Made by a program: the position numbers and the translations under genes. DNA of 23,310 bases from Rhizobium sp. LCM 4573. GTDB taxonomy: Bacteria > Pseudomonadota > Alphaproteobacteria > Rhizobiales > Rhizobiaceae. A model generated the notes under the pieces. The model ran no database searches. It saw nothing but the letters and a program-made list of their open reading frames with translations, and was not told the DNA's origin. The DNA lies in contig NZ_MDDW01000005.1 of assembly GCF_001854865.1 (NCBI RefSeq), positions 1,383-24,692 on the forward strand, written 5' to 3'. This document shows, piece by piece, positions 13,383 through 22,961 of the stretch. The first letter of the stretch is position 1; the number at the start of each line of letters is the position of its first letter.

Positions 13383-15272
13383 ATGCTTGATTCCCTCAGA
13401 AACGCGGCCCGATCCTGGGTTGCGAAGGCGCTGCTTCTGCTGCTGGTCGTTTCCTTCGGCATATGGGGCGTTTCAACGTCGATGTTGACGAACGGCTCCA
13501 ACACCGTTCTGTCGGTGGGCGACCAGGAGATTTCCATGCAGGAATTCGCCCTCGCCTACCAGCGCCAGATTGCCGGCCTCAGCCGTCAGTTCGGCACCCA
13601 GCTCACGCCCGAGCAGGCACGCGCCTTCGGCCTCGAAAGCCAGGTATTCGCACAGCTTGCCGCGGGCGCAGCACTCGATCAGCTCGCCGACGACATGAAC
13701 CTCGGCATGTCGCATGATCGTCTCGCGACGCTGATCGCCGAAGACCCTGCCTTCCATGCCACGAACGGTCAATTCGACCGCAATCTCTTCACCACGCGGC
13801 TGCGCAATGCCGGCCTCAGGGAAGACGATTACATCACCGAGCGCAGCAAGGTCGCTGTCCGCAGCCAGATCGTCGAGGCGGTTTCGGACGGCTTCAAGCC
13901 GCCGCAGGTGCTTGTCGACGCGTTGAAGCAGTATCGCGATGAAAGCCGCACCGTCGAATATATCCTGCTCTCCAACGCCAATATCGATCCGGTCAAGGCT
14001 CCGGCCGACGACGTGCTGAACGCCTGGTTCGAAGGCGCAAAGATCCGCTACCGTGCGCCGGAATTCCGCACCTTCACTTATGTGACGCTGCAGCCGGCAG
14101 ATATTGCCGTTCCCTCCTCCGTTTCCGACGACGAAGTGCGCGCCGAATACGAGCGCCGAAAGGACAGCTTCACCACGCATGGCGCGCGCACCATCGAGCA
14201 GCTCATCTTCCCGAACAAGGAAATGGCCGATGCTGCCGCCACGCAGCTCAAGGACGGCACCGCCACCTTCGATCAGCTCGTAGCCGACCAGGGCAAGACC
14301 GCCGCCGACGTGATGCTCGGTGAGTTCAGCAAGGAGAAGATGCCGGACCAGTCGATCGCCGACGCCGCTTTCGCGGTGAACACCGAAGGCGGTACGACCC
14401 CGGCCGTCCAGGGCGCTTTCGGCCCGGTCATCCTGCGTGTCACGAATATCCGGCCGGAAACGACCAGGAGCTTCGACGAGGTGAAGGAAGAGGTTCGCCA
14501 GCAATTGGCGATCGCCGCCGCGTCGCAGGAGGTGGCCAATGCCCATGACCGTTTCGAGGAACTTCGGGCCGGCGGTTCGACGCTCGAGGAAGCCGCGAAG
14601 GAACTCAATCTCAAGGCTGCCACGGTAACGGCCGACGCCTCCGGCAATGGCGATCAGGGCGAGAAGGTCGAAGGCCTGCCCGCTGTTCCCAATTTCCTCC
14701 AGGATGTCTTCCGCACCGAACCGGGTGCAGATGCCCTGCCGGTCAACTTCGGCAATGATGGCTATCTGTGGTTCGAGGTTCGCGAGGTCATTCCCGAGCG
14801 TGACCGCACACTCTCCGAGGTGCGAGAACGGGTCGTCGCGGATTGGACCGCCGAACAGCAGCGCCAGGCGCTGACGGCACGCGCCAACGAACTCAAGGGC
14901 CGGCTGGACAAGGGAGAAACGCTTGCCGCTATCGCCGGCGAGCTCGGCCTCTCCGTCGAGACGAAGCAGGGTGTTCGCCGCAATACCGAGGATGCGATCT
15001 TCGGCAACGAAGCGATCGCCGCCGCCTTTGCAGGCCCGGTTGGTGCGACCGGCACGGCGCTTGCCGCCGATGGCGAAAGCCGCCTTCTCATGAAGGTGAT
15101 CGGTAGCGAACAGGCGCCCGCCGACGCTCTTTCCAGCGACCCGCAGCTCGACCGGATCGCCGAATCCGCCGGAGACGACATGCTGGACCAGATGGTCAAC
15201 CGCCTTCAGAACGATTACGGGGTAACGATCAACCAGGCCGCCGCCGACCAGGCGACCCAGATGGTCCGGTAA
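13383..15272 (+). CDS. PpiD/SurA-like peptidyl-prolyl cis-trans isomerase, membrane-anchored
   Basis: A 629-residue periplasmic folding factor. A single N-terminal transmembrane anchor covers about residues 14-34 (VAKALLLLLVVSFGIWGV) after a short basic cytoplasmic tail. A SurA_N-type chaperone region follows (SVGDQEISMQEFALAYQRQI, about 44-63). A parvulin-like domain lies at about 240-360 (THGARTIEQLIFPNKEMADA to GAFGPVILRVTNI). The parvulin part is divergent, so it may act more as a chaperone than as an isomerase. A second Glu/Ala-rich SurA-like region ends the protein. The start ATG at 13383 opens the typical MLDSLRNAARSW of this family. trpD begins 12 bp after its stop codon, and this linkage is common in Rhizobiales. 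Confidence 0.92.
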   Translation: MLDSLRNAARSWVAKALLLLLVVSFGIWGVSTSMLTNGSNTVLSVGDQEISMQEFALAYQRQIAGLSRQFGTQLTPEQARAFGLESQVFAQLAAGAALDQLADDMNLGMSHDRLATLIAEDPAFHATNGQFDRNLFTTRLRNAGLREDDYITERSKVAVRSQIVEAVSDGFKPPQVLVDALKQYRDESRTVEYILLSNANIDPVKAPADDVLNAWFEGAKIRYRAPEFRTFTYVTLQPADIAVPSSVSDDEVRAEYERRKDSFTTHGARTIEQLIFPNKEMADAAATQLKDGTATFDQLVADQGKTAADVMLGEFSKEKMPDQSIADAAFAVNTEGGTTPAVQGAFGPVILRVTNIRPETTRSFDEVKEEVRQQLAIAAASQEVANAHDRFEELRAGGSTLEEAAKELNLKAATVTADASGNGDQGEKVEGLPAVPNFLQDVFRTEPGADALPVNFGNDGYLWFEVREVIPERDRTLSEVRERVVADWTAEQQRQALTARANELKGRLDKGETLAAIAGELGLSVETKQGVRRNTEDAIFGNEAIAAAFAGPVGATGTALAADGESRLLMKVIGSEQAPADALSSDPQLDRIAESAGDDMLDQMVNRLQNDYGVTINQAAADQATQMVR

Positions 15273-15284
15273 GGGACGGAACGG

Positions 15285-16301
15285 ATGCCGGAATTGAAGC
15301 CCCTCATCGCCAAGGTCGCCAACGGCGAAAGCCTCACTCGGCAGGAGGCGCGCGAGGCCTTCGACATCCTGATGTCCGGCGAAGCGACGCCCTCGCAGAT
15401 CGGCGGCTTCCTGATGGCGTTGCGCGTGCGCGGAGAAACCGTCGACGAGATCGCCGGCGCGGTCGCGACCATGCGTTCCAAGATGCTGCCGGTCGAGGCA
15501 ACGGCCGATATCGTCGATATTGTTGGCACCGGCGGCGACGGCATCGGCACCTACAACATCTCGACGCTTGCCTCGCTCATCGTCGCCGGCTGCGGCGTAC
15601 CGGTCGCAAAGCATGGCAATCGGGCACTGAGTTCCAAATCGGGTACTGCCGATGCTTTGTCTGCCCTCGGCGTCAATCTCGAGATTGGGCCGGATCGTAT
15701 AGCCCGCTGCATTCGCGAGGCCGGTATCGGCTTCATGTTCGCCACTCAGCACCATTCGGCCATGCGTCATGTCGGCCCGAGCCGCGTGGAGCTCGGTACC
15801 CGCACCATCTTCAACCTACTTGGCCCCCTGTCCAATCCGGCTGGCGCGAAGCGCCAACTCCTTGGCGTTTTCTCACCCCGTTGGCTGCAGCCCATCGCGG
15901 AAGTGCTTCGTGATCTCGGATCGGAGACGGTCTGGGTCGTCCACGGCGACGGCATGGACGAGATCACCACCACCGGCACTACCCACGTGGTCGCGCTTGA
16001 AGGTGGCGATATCCGCAGCTTCGACCTGACGCCTGCCGACTTTGGGGTCCCAACGGCATCGATTGCCGATCTGAAGGGCGGCGACGGGGTGGCCAATGCC
16101 GCCGCCTTGCGCAAGGTGCTTTCCGGTGCGAAAAATGCCTATCGCGATATTTCGCTCTGCAACGCCGCCGCCGCGCTGATCGTGGCCGGCAGGGCGGAAA
16201 CGATCATGGACGGCATGCGGCTCGCAGCGCATTCGCTCGACAGCGGCAATGCCGCGGCTGCGCTCGATCGTCTGGTCGCTGTTTCCAATGATGAGGATTG
16301 A
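15285..16301 (+). CDS. trpD: Anthranilate phosphoribosyltransferase
   Basis: A 338-residue enzyme of tryptophan synthesis that joins anthranilate to phosphoribosyl pyrophosphate. The PRPP-binding GTGGDG is at residues 81-86 and the anthranilate-contacting KHGNR at 109-113. [21 protein letters not shown] and the metal-binding MDEITTTG follow in order. Its length is normal for the family. It starts 12 bp after the ppiD-like gene, with an AAGGGACGG leader, and is followed 7 bp later by trpC, so the two encode consecutive pathway steps from one mRNA. I see no attenuator or separate promoter. Confidence 0.97.
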   Translation: MPELKPLIAKVANGESLTRQEAREAFDILMSGEATPSQIGGFLMALRVRGETVDEIAGAVATMRSKMLPVEATADIVDIVGTGGDGIGTYNISTLASLIVAGCGVPVAKHGNRALSSKSGTADALSALGVNLEIGPDRIARCIREAGIGFMFATQHHSAMRHVGPSRVELGTRTIFNLLGPLSNPAGAKRQLLGVFSPRWLQPIAEVLRDLGSETVWVVHGDGMDEITTTGTTHVVALEGGDIRSFDLTPADFGVPTASIADLKGGDGVANAAALRKVLSGAKNAYRDISLCNAAAALIVAGRAETIMDGMRLAAHSLDSGNAAAALDRLVAVSNDED

Positions 16302-16308
16302 GACCGTC

Positions 16309-17124
16309 ATGACGGACATCCTGAAGAAGATCGAAACCTACAAGCGTGAGGAAATCGCGGCAGCCAAGTCGCGCGTGGCGCTCAGCGAGCTGAAGGCGCG
16401 TGCAGCTGATCAAACCGCTCCCCGCGGCTTCTACAAGGCACTGAAGGCCAAGGAGCAGGCCGGCGCCTTCGGACTGATCGCCGAGATCAAGAAGGCAAGC
16501 CCGTCCAAGGGGCTGATCCGCCCGGATTTCGATCCGCCGGCACTTGCCCTCGCCTATGAAGCTGGCGGCGCTGCCTGCCTTTCGGTGCTCACCGATACGC
16601 CGAGCTTCCAGGGTGCACCGGAATTCCTGACGGCGGCTCGCGATGCCTGCTCCCTGCCTGCCCTTCGCAAGGACTTCATGTTCGACACCTACCAGGTCCA
16701 TGAAGCCCGCGCCTGGGGTGCGGATTGCATCCTGCTCATCATGGCTTCGCTCACCGATGACGAGGCGAAGGAGTTGCAGGACGAGGCCTTCGGCCTCGGC
16801 ATGGATGTGCTCGTCGAAGTTCATGATGCGGAAGAGATGGAACGGGCTTTGAAGCTCTCCTCGCCGCTGATCGGCATCAACAACCGCAATCTGCGCACTT
16901 TCGAAGTCAGCCTCGAAACCAGCGAGAAGCTCGCAGCCATGGTTCCGCCTGATCGCCTGCTGGTCGGCGAAAGCGGCATCTTCACCCACGACGATTGCCG
17001 GCGCCTCGAAAAATGCAGCATCACCACCTTCCTCGTCGGCGAGAGCCTGATGCGCAAGGAAGATGTCGCCGGCGCGACACGCGCGCTCTTGACTGGCGAG
17101 ACAGCAATTCAGGCGGCTGAATGA
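16309..17124 (+). CDS. trpC: Indole-3-glycerol phosphate synthase
   Basis: A 271-residue TIM-barrel enzyme that converts carboxyphenylamino-deoxyribulose phosphate to indole glycerol phosphate. Catalytic features are visible: Glu59 and Lys61 in [13 protein letters not shown], Lys121 in [19 protein letters not shown], and VGESGIF with the late phosphate-binding residues. It is a stand-alone TrpC, without the fused TrpF of E. coli. I chose the ATG at 16309, where [16 protein letters not shown] matches the family. The Shine-Dalgarno (ATGAGGA) overlaps the end of trpD. The stop codon overlaps the moaC start by 4 bp. Confidence 0.97.
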   Translation: MTDILKKIETYKREEIAAAKSRVALSELKARAADQTAPRGFYKALKAKEQAGAFGLIAEIKKASPSKGLIRPDFDPPALALAYEAGGAACLSVLTDTPSFQGAPEFLTAARDACSLPALRKDFMFDTYQVHEARAWGADCILLIMASLTDDEAKELQDEAFGLGMDVLVEVHDAEEMERALKLSSPLIGINNRNLRTFEVSLETSEKLAAMVPPDRLLVGESGIFTHDDCRRLEKCSITTFLVGESLMRKEDVAGATRALLTGETAIQAAE

Positions 17125-17615
17125 TGGCTGAAGAGCCGCGCCTCACCCATATCGGCGCTTCCGGTGAAGCGCATATGGTCGATGTCGGCGATAAGGCCGA
17201 AACCAGTCGCTCGGCGACCGCCGAGGGCTATGTTCTCATGCAGCCGGATACGCTGAAGCTCATCCGCGAAGGCAATGCCAAGAAGGGCGATGTGATCGGC
17301 ACGGCACGCCTTGCCGGCATCATGGCCGCCAAGAAGACTTCCGATCTTATTCCCCTCTGCCATCCGCTGATGCTGACCAAAGTCTCGGTGGAAATCGCGG
17401 AGGACGAAACCTTGCCCGGCCTGCGGGTGACGGCAACGGCGAAACTCACCGGCAAGACCGGTGTCGAGATGGAAGTGCTGACCGCCGTTTCGGTGGCCTG
17501 CCTCACGATCTACGACATGGCCAAGGCCGCCGACAAAGGCATGGAGATCGGCGGCATCCGTCTCCTGGAAAAGACCGGCGGAAAATCGGGCATCTATCGC
17601 CGCGAGGAGGATTGA
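17121..17615 (+). CDS. moaC: Cyclic pyranopterin monophosphate synthase
   Basis: A 164-residue enzyme of molybdenum cofactor synthesis that forms cyclic pyranopterin monophosphate from the MoaA product. Family motifs are SRSATAEG (29-36), LIPLCHPL (76-83), [16 protein letters not shown] (111-126) and YDMAKA (131-136). Two ATGs overlap the trpC stop (17121 and 17124), giving MMAEEPRL or MAEEPRL; either gives a normal length. It is translationally coupled to trpC and followed 3 bp later by moeA. The tryptophan-molybdopterin linkage is common in rhizobia. Confidence 0.96.
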   Translation: MMAEEPRLTHIGASGEAHMVDVGDKAETSRSATAEGYVLMQPDTLKLIREGNAKKGDVIGTARLAGIMAAKKTSDLIPLCHPLMLTKVSVEIAEDETLPGLRVTATAKLTGKTGVEMEVLTAVSVACLTIYDMAKAADKGMEIGGIRLLEKTGGKSGIYRREED

Positions 17616-17618
17616 GCC

Positions 17619-18833
17619 ATGGCACTGGTGCCTGTTTCGGAAGCGAGGAACCGCCTGCTCGATAATGCCGGACCGCTTACCGGGACCGAGATGGTGCCGC
17701 TCTCCGAGGCAAACGGCCGCGTTCTTGCCGAAGACGTGCTCGCCCGTCTTACCCAGCCGCCTTTCGATGCTTCCGCCATGGACGGCTATGCGCTGCGCTT
17801 GGAGGATGCTCCGAATGCCGGCGCTGAATTCACGGTCATCGGCACCGCCGCCGCGGGTCACACTTTTGCGGGCCGCGTCAGCAAGGGAGAGGCCGTGCGC
17901 ATCTTCACCGGCGCGCCGGTGCCGGAAGGCGCCGATTCCATCCTCATCCAAGAGGATGCCGAAAAGCTCGACGGAGACCGCATCCGCGCAAAGATCGAAG
18001 TCTTCAAGGGACGCCATATCCGCCCGCGTGGCCAGGATTTTACCGAAGGCGAAACGGTGCTGCCGGCAGGTACGCTCCTCGACTTCTCGCATCTGACGGT
18101 TGCCGCCGCCATGAACCATGCACGGCTTCCCGTCTTCCGCCGCCCCAAAGTCGCGGTTCTCGCCACCGGCGACGAATTGGTCCCGCCCGGCGGCGAGCCC
18201 GGCGAAGCACAGATCATCGCCTCCAACACTTTCGGCATTGCGGCTCTGGTGCGCGACAACGGCGGCGAGGTGCTCGATCTCGGCATCGTGCCGGACCGGC
18301 AGGAGGCGATTGCCGAGGCGATTGGGCAGGCCCGCGCCGCAGGGGTCGATGCGCTGGTAACGCTCGGCGGGGCTTCCGTCGGCGACCATGATCTTGTGCA
18401 GGCAACGTTGAAGGATGCCGGCATGGCGCTGGATTTCTGGCGCATCGCCATGCGTCCCGGCAAGCCGCTGATGGTCGGCAGGCTCGGAGAAATGCAGGTG
18501 CTCGGCCTCCCCGGCAATCCGGTCGCGAGCCTCGTTACCGGAATACTCTTCCTCGAGCCGCTGCTCCGAAAACTTGCCAATCTGCCGAAACGGCGGCGCG
18601 AGGCTCAGGCCATTACCGTCACCGCACTTTCGGCCAATGACCAACGCCAGGACTATCTGCGCTCGAAACTGACGATCGATCGCGACGGCAATCTTCTGGT
18701 CGAACCTTTCCGGAAGCAGGATTCGTCGATGATGAAGATTTTCGCGCATTCCGATGCGCTCATCATCCGCCCTCCGCATGCGCCGGAACTGCCGGCCGGC
18801 TCGCCCTGCTCCATCCTGTTGATAAGGCCCTGA
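17619..18833 (+). CDS. moeA: Molybdopterin molybdenumtransferase
   Basis: A 404-residue enzyme that inserts molybdate into adenylylated molybdopterin. The N-terminal region contains PPFDASAMDGYALR, the MoeA signature with the functional Asp. A beta-rich domain II follows (TAAAGHTF to GRHIRPRGQDF), then the molybdopterin-binding domain with ATGDELVPPG and TLGGASVGDHD. MRPGKPLMVG and GLPGNPVAS come next, and domain IV ends the protein. Its length is typical. The ATG at 17619 has a strong GAGGAGG inside the end of moaC. It is the last gene of the ppiD-trpD-trpC-moaC-moeA run and ends 16 bp before the convergent citrate synthase paralogue. Confidence 0.96.
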   Translation: MALVPVSEARNRLLDNAGPLTGTEMVPLSEANGRVLAEDVLARLTQPPFDASAMDGYALRLEDAPNAGAEFTVIGTAAAGHTFAGRVSKGEAVRIFTGAPVPEGADSILIQEDAEKLDGDRIRAKIEVFKGRHIRPRGQDFTEGETVLPAGTLLDFSHLTVAAAMNHARLPVFRRPKVAVLATGDELVPPGGEPGEAQIIASNTFGIAALVRDNGGEVLDLGIVPDRQEAIAEAIGQARAAGVDALVTLGGASVGDHDLVQATLKDAGMALDFWRIAMRPGKPLMVGRLGEMQVLGLPGNPVASLVTGILFLEPLLRKLANLPKRRREAQAITVTALSANDQRQDYLRSKLTIDRDGNLLVEPFRKQDSSMMKIFAHSDALIIRPPHAPELPAGSPCSILLIRP

Positions 18834-18849
18834 TCCGGTCTCCGAGAGA

Positions 18850-19989
18850 CTATATTCCCTCACCGGGATCGGCATAGCGCGCTCGCGGACGGATCAAATG
18901 ACCGCTTTCGATCTGCTCGATCGCATGCGCCAGCCATCCGACGGTACGCGCAAGCGCGAAGATGACCAGTGGCGCATCGTCTGGTAGTTCGAACGTATCG
19001 GCGAGCGCCGCCAGCGCGAAATCGATGTTGACCGGTTCGCCCAGCAATTCCTCTCCGGCTTCCGCCAGCGCCGTGAAAAGCGGAGGCGCCTCGAAGCTCG
19101 CCATCAATGCCCTGGCGCGAGGATCGCCGTGCGGGTAGAGCCGGTGGCCGAAGGCGCTGACGAGGCCTTCAGAAGAAAGCACGCCACGGATCGCCTCACG
19201 CACGCCGACGGAAGCAGCCTTCTCCTTCAGCGCCGTCACACCGAGCCAAGCGCCGCCGTGCCTGGGCCCCGTCAGGGTGGCAAGGCCCGAGAGCGTTGCT
19301 GCCGAAAGCGCCGCCCCCGAAGAGGCCGTCACACGGGCCGCGAAAGCGGAAACGTTGAGTTCATGTTCCGCCAGGAGCACGAGCGCCCTGCGGATCGGAT
19401 CGGCCGCCTCCGGCCTTCGCCAGCCACGCGCCAGCCGCTCATGCAGCGGTAGAGGCTCCGGCCAGGGCGCAAGCGCGGCGGCAACGCTCGACAATACATC
19501 TACCGCCTCCGCCCGCAGAACGAAGGGTTTGCGCCCGAGCGCCGGCAGATCGGTCATCACCCGAGCCGCGAGCCTGCCGAAGGCGGCCTCCATGCGCGAA
19601 GCTTCTCCTTCCGCCATGCCCGCTTCCACGCGAACCTCCGAGGTCCCCCAGAGAAGAGCCGCAACCTCCTCAAGGGTCGCATGAGCCGAAAGATCGACCG
19701 CATCGTTGCCGCGATAGGAAAGCTGCTCGCTGGAAATCGAAGAAATCGTCGTTGGCAGAACCGGATCGCCCCAGCGGATCGCGTCCGCGGCCACGGCCGA
19801 TGACTTTCGGCGGCCCGCATGGCGTTCCGCCAGGCGCTTCACGTCGTCGAGCTGGTAGAGGCTGCGGCGTGGATCCGCCGGATCGGGCTTGGCGCGGATG
19901 CGTCCGCGGCTGACATTGGCATAGAGCGTCTGCGGTTTGGTTCCCAGCAGCGCGAGTGCCTCTTCGGCGGTGATCCAGAGTGCGTTCAT
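18850..19989 (-). CDS. Citrate synthase-family protein with N-terminal helix-turn-helix domain
   Basis: A 379-residue fusion. Residues 4-56 form a MerR/excisionase-like DNA-binding domain (ITAEEALALLG, TLYANVSRGRI, PRRSLYQLDDVKRLAERH). The rest is a short citrate synthase. Catalytic and substrate residues are kept: His209 (EHELN), His244 (GPRHGG), His282 (FGHR), Asp323 (NIDF), Arg348 (ARTVGW) and a C-terminal RPR. It should therefore be able to condense acetyl- or propionyl-CoA with oxaloacetate, or at least bind them, and to bind DNA. This architecture is known from annotation in Rhizobiales, but its role is, as far as I know, unexplored. It is divergent from a second citrate synthase gene across a 72-bp promoter region. 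No clear Shine-Dalgarno precedes the ATG, so the mRNA may be nearly leaderless. Confidence 0.92.
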   Translation of the reverse strand: MNALWITAEEALALLGTKPQTLYANVSRGRIRAKPDPADPRRSLYQLDDVKRLAERHAGRRKSSAVAADAIRWGDPVLPTTISSISSEQLSYRGNDAVDLSAHATLEEVAALLWGTSEVRVEAGMAEGEASRMEAAFGRLAARVMTDLPALGRKPFVLRAEAVDVLSSVAAALAPWPEPLPLHERLARGWRRPEAADPIRRALVLLAEHELNVSAFAARVTASSGAALSAATLSGLATLTGPRHGGAWLGVTALKEKAASVGVREAIRGVLSSEGLVSAFGHRLYPHGDPRARALMASFEAPPLFTALAEAGEELLGEPVNIDFALAALADTFELPDDAPLVIFALARTVGWLAHAIEQIESGHLIRPRARYADPGEGI

Positions 19990-20008
19990 ATTGATCGTTT
20001 ATATCAAG

Positions 20009-20020
20009 ATTGACGTCAAT
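20009..20020. promoter_or_regulatory. Perfect palindrome in the divergent citrate synthase promoter
   Basis: ATTGACGTCAAT is a perfect 12-bp palindrome near the middle of the 72-bp region between the two start codons. A looser dyad TTGAT-N7-ATCAA adjoins at 19991-20007. The palindrome overlaps the likely -35 element of the plus-strand gene, so it is a candidate binding site for the neighbouring helix-turn-helix protein. Confidence 0.5.
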
Positions 20021-20038
20021 GCTTGTAGGTTCGATCAT
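20010..20038 (+). promoter_or_regulatory. Likely promoter of the plus-strand citrate synthase gene
   Basis: TTGACG (20010-20015), 17 bases and GATCAT (20033-20038) fit a sigma70 promoter with a strong -35 and a modest -10. Transcription would start near 20045, just before the AAAGGAG Shine-Dalgarno at 20048-20054. Confidence 0.45.
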
Positions 20039-20061
20039 CCCCTCCGTAAAGGAGAAACACC

Positions 20062-21150
20062 ATGAACAATGGACTTGAGGACGTCATCGCCGCCGAAACC
20101 CGGCTCTCGGACGTGGATGGAGAATCGGGCCGCCTGATCATCCGCGGCGTATCGCTCGACCATCTCGCGACGCAGGCGACATATGAAGACACGGCCGCCC
20201 TGCTGCTGGACGGCTTTTTCGATCGCCCGATCTCTGTTTCTGAGCTGAGGGTACAGCTCGGCCAGGCCCGCGCCGAGATCTTCGCGAATGTCCGGGCCAT
20301 GGAGGTCATGCTGGAAAAGCTGCCGCCGGTGGATGCGATGCGCGCGCTGATTGCCCGACTCCCCGATGGCGAGGATTTCGAGACCGCTTTGCATCTCCTG
20401 GCGGCACCGGCCGTATTCCTGCCCGCCGTGCTGCGGCTCCGGAAGGGCGAAACCCCGATCGCCCCGAACCCGTCGCTGTCGCAGTCGGCAGATATTCTGG
20501 CTATGCTGGACGGCTCGCCGCCGAGCAAGGAACAGGTAGCGGCGCTCGATGCCTATCTGGTCACGATCTCCGACCATGGGCTCAATGCCTCGACCTTCGC
20601 ATCCCGCGTGATCGCCTCCACCAAGGCAGGCCTCACCTCCTCGGTTCTCGCGGCCGTGAGCGCGCTCAAGGGGCCGCTGCACGGCGGCGCGCCCGGCCCG
20701 GTCCTCGATATGCTGGACGCCGTGGGCAGCGAAGCGCATGCCAAGACCTGGCTTGGCGAGGCGCTCGATCGCGGCGAACGATTGATGGGTTTCGGCCATC
20801 GCATCTATCGTGTGCGCGATCCGCGCGCCGATGCGCTGAAGGGCGCATTGAAGCCGCTCGTCGCCACCGGACAGGTCGATCGGGCCCGCATTCGGCTCGC
20901 GGAAGCCGTCGAGCAGGCGGCGCTTGCAATCCTCAAGGAACGGAAGCCGAATCGGCCGCTCGAGGTCAATGTGGAGTTCTATACGGCCCTGCTCCTGGAA
21001 GCGCTCGGCTTTCCGCGCGAGGCCTTTACGGGCGTATTCGCCATCGGCCGCACGGTCGGCTGGATCGCCCATGCCCGCGAACAGACGCTGGAAGGCAGGC
21101 TGATCCGCCCGCGATCGGTCTATGTCGGGCCACTGCCGCAGGCAGCATAG
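20062..21150 (+). CDS. Citrate synthase / 2-methylcitrate synthase family protein
   Basis: A 362-residue protein of the short citrate synthase type, smaller than the roughly 430-residue housekeeping GltA. Conserved features are His172 (DHGLN), ASTFASRVIAST, His207 (GPLHGG), His246 (GFGHR), Arg330 (GRTVGW) and RPRSVYVGP at the end. The residue aligned with the catalytic Asp of citrate synthase is Glu305 (NVEFY), a conservative change that may alter activity. It may make citrate or 2-methylcitrate or act with its divergent helix-turn-helix paralogue; the sequence does not decide. The ATG at 20062 has AAAGGAG seven bases upstream. A bidirectional terminator follows the stop codon. Confidence 0.93.
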   Translation: MNNGLEDVIAAETRLSDVDGESGRLIIRGVSLDHLATQATYEDTAALLLDGFFDRPISVSELRVQLGQARAEIFANVRAMEVMLEKLPPVDAMRALIARLPDGEDFETALHLLAAPAVFLPAVLRLRKGETPIAPNPSLSQSADILAMLDGSPPSKEQVAALDAYLVTISDHGLNASTFASRVIASTKAGLTSSVLAAVSALKGPLHGGAPGPVLDMLDAVGSEAHAKTWLGEALDRGERLMGFGHRIYRVRDPRADALKGALKPLVATGQVDRARIRLAEAVEQAALAILKERKPNRPLEVNVEFYTALLLEALGFPREAFTGVFAIGRTVGWIAHAREQTLEGRLIRPRSVYVGPLPQAA

Positions 21151-21163
21151 CGAACCTTCAAAG

Positions 21164-21190
21164 AAAAACCCGGCCTTGGCCGGGCTTTTT
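21164..21190. terminator. Bidirectional Rho-independent terminator
   Basis: CCCGGCC (21169-21175), TT, GGCCGGG (21178-21184) form a perfect stem. TTTTT follows at 21186-21190 and AAAAA precedes at 21164-21168, so it can end transcription of the citrate synthase gene on the plus strand and of pyrG on the minus strand. Confidence 0.9.
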
Positions 21191-21196
21191 AATGCA

Positions 21197-22903
<1,707 letters not shown>

Positions 22904-22907
22904 TCAC

Positions 22908-22939
22908 AAAAGAAAACCGGCAGGCTTTTGGCCTGCCGG
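22908..22939 (-). terminator. Rho-independent terminator of secG
   Basis: Read on the minus strand, CCGGCAGGC (22939-22931), a 5-base loop and GCCTGCCGG (22925-22917) form a perfect 9-bp stem, followed by TTTTCTTTT (22916-22908). It starts 22 bp after the secG stop codon, so pyrG needs its own promoter in the next 80 bp. Confidence 0.9.
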
Positions 22940-22961
22940 AGATTGAAGTCGTTACCGCGCC

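Noticed and set aside
13473-15770. Very long minus-strand open frame (765 codons) opposite the ppiD-like gene and trpD
   Set aside because: It is the antisense of two well-supported genes, has no recognisable domain, and spans the boundary between them. High-GC codon bias keeps antisense frames open.
18838-18850. Small hairpin GTCTC-CGA-GAGAC between moeA and the HTH-citrate synthase gene
   Set aside because: The stem is only five base pairs with no T tract, too weak to call a terminator.
17109-18875. Minus-strand open frame of 588 codons opposite moaC and moeA
   Set aside because: Antisense shadow; both plus-strand genes have full sets of family motifs.
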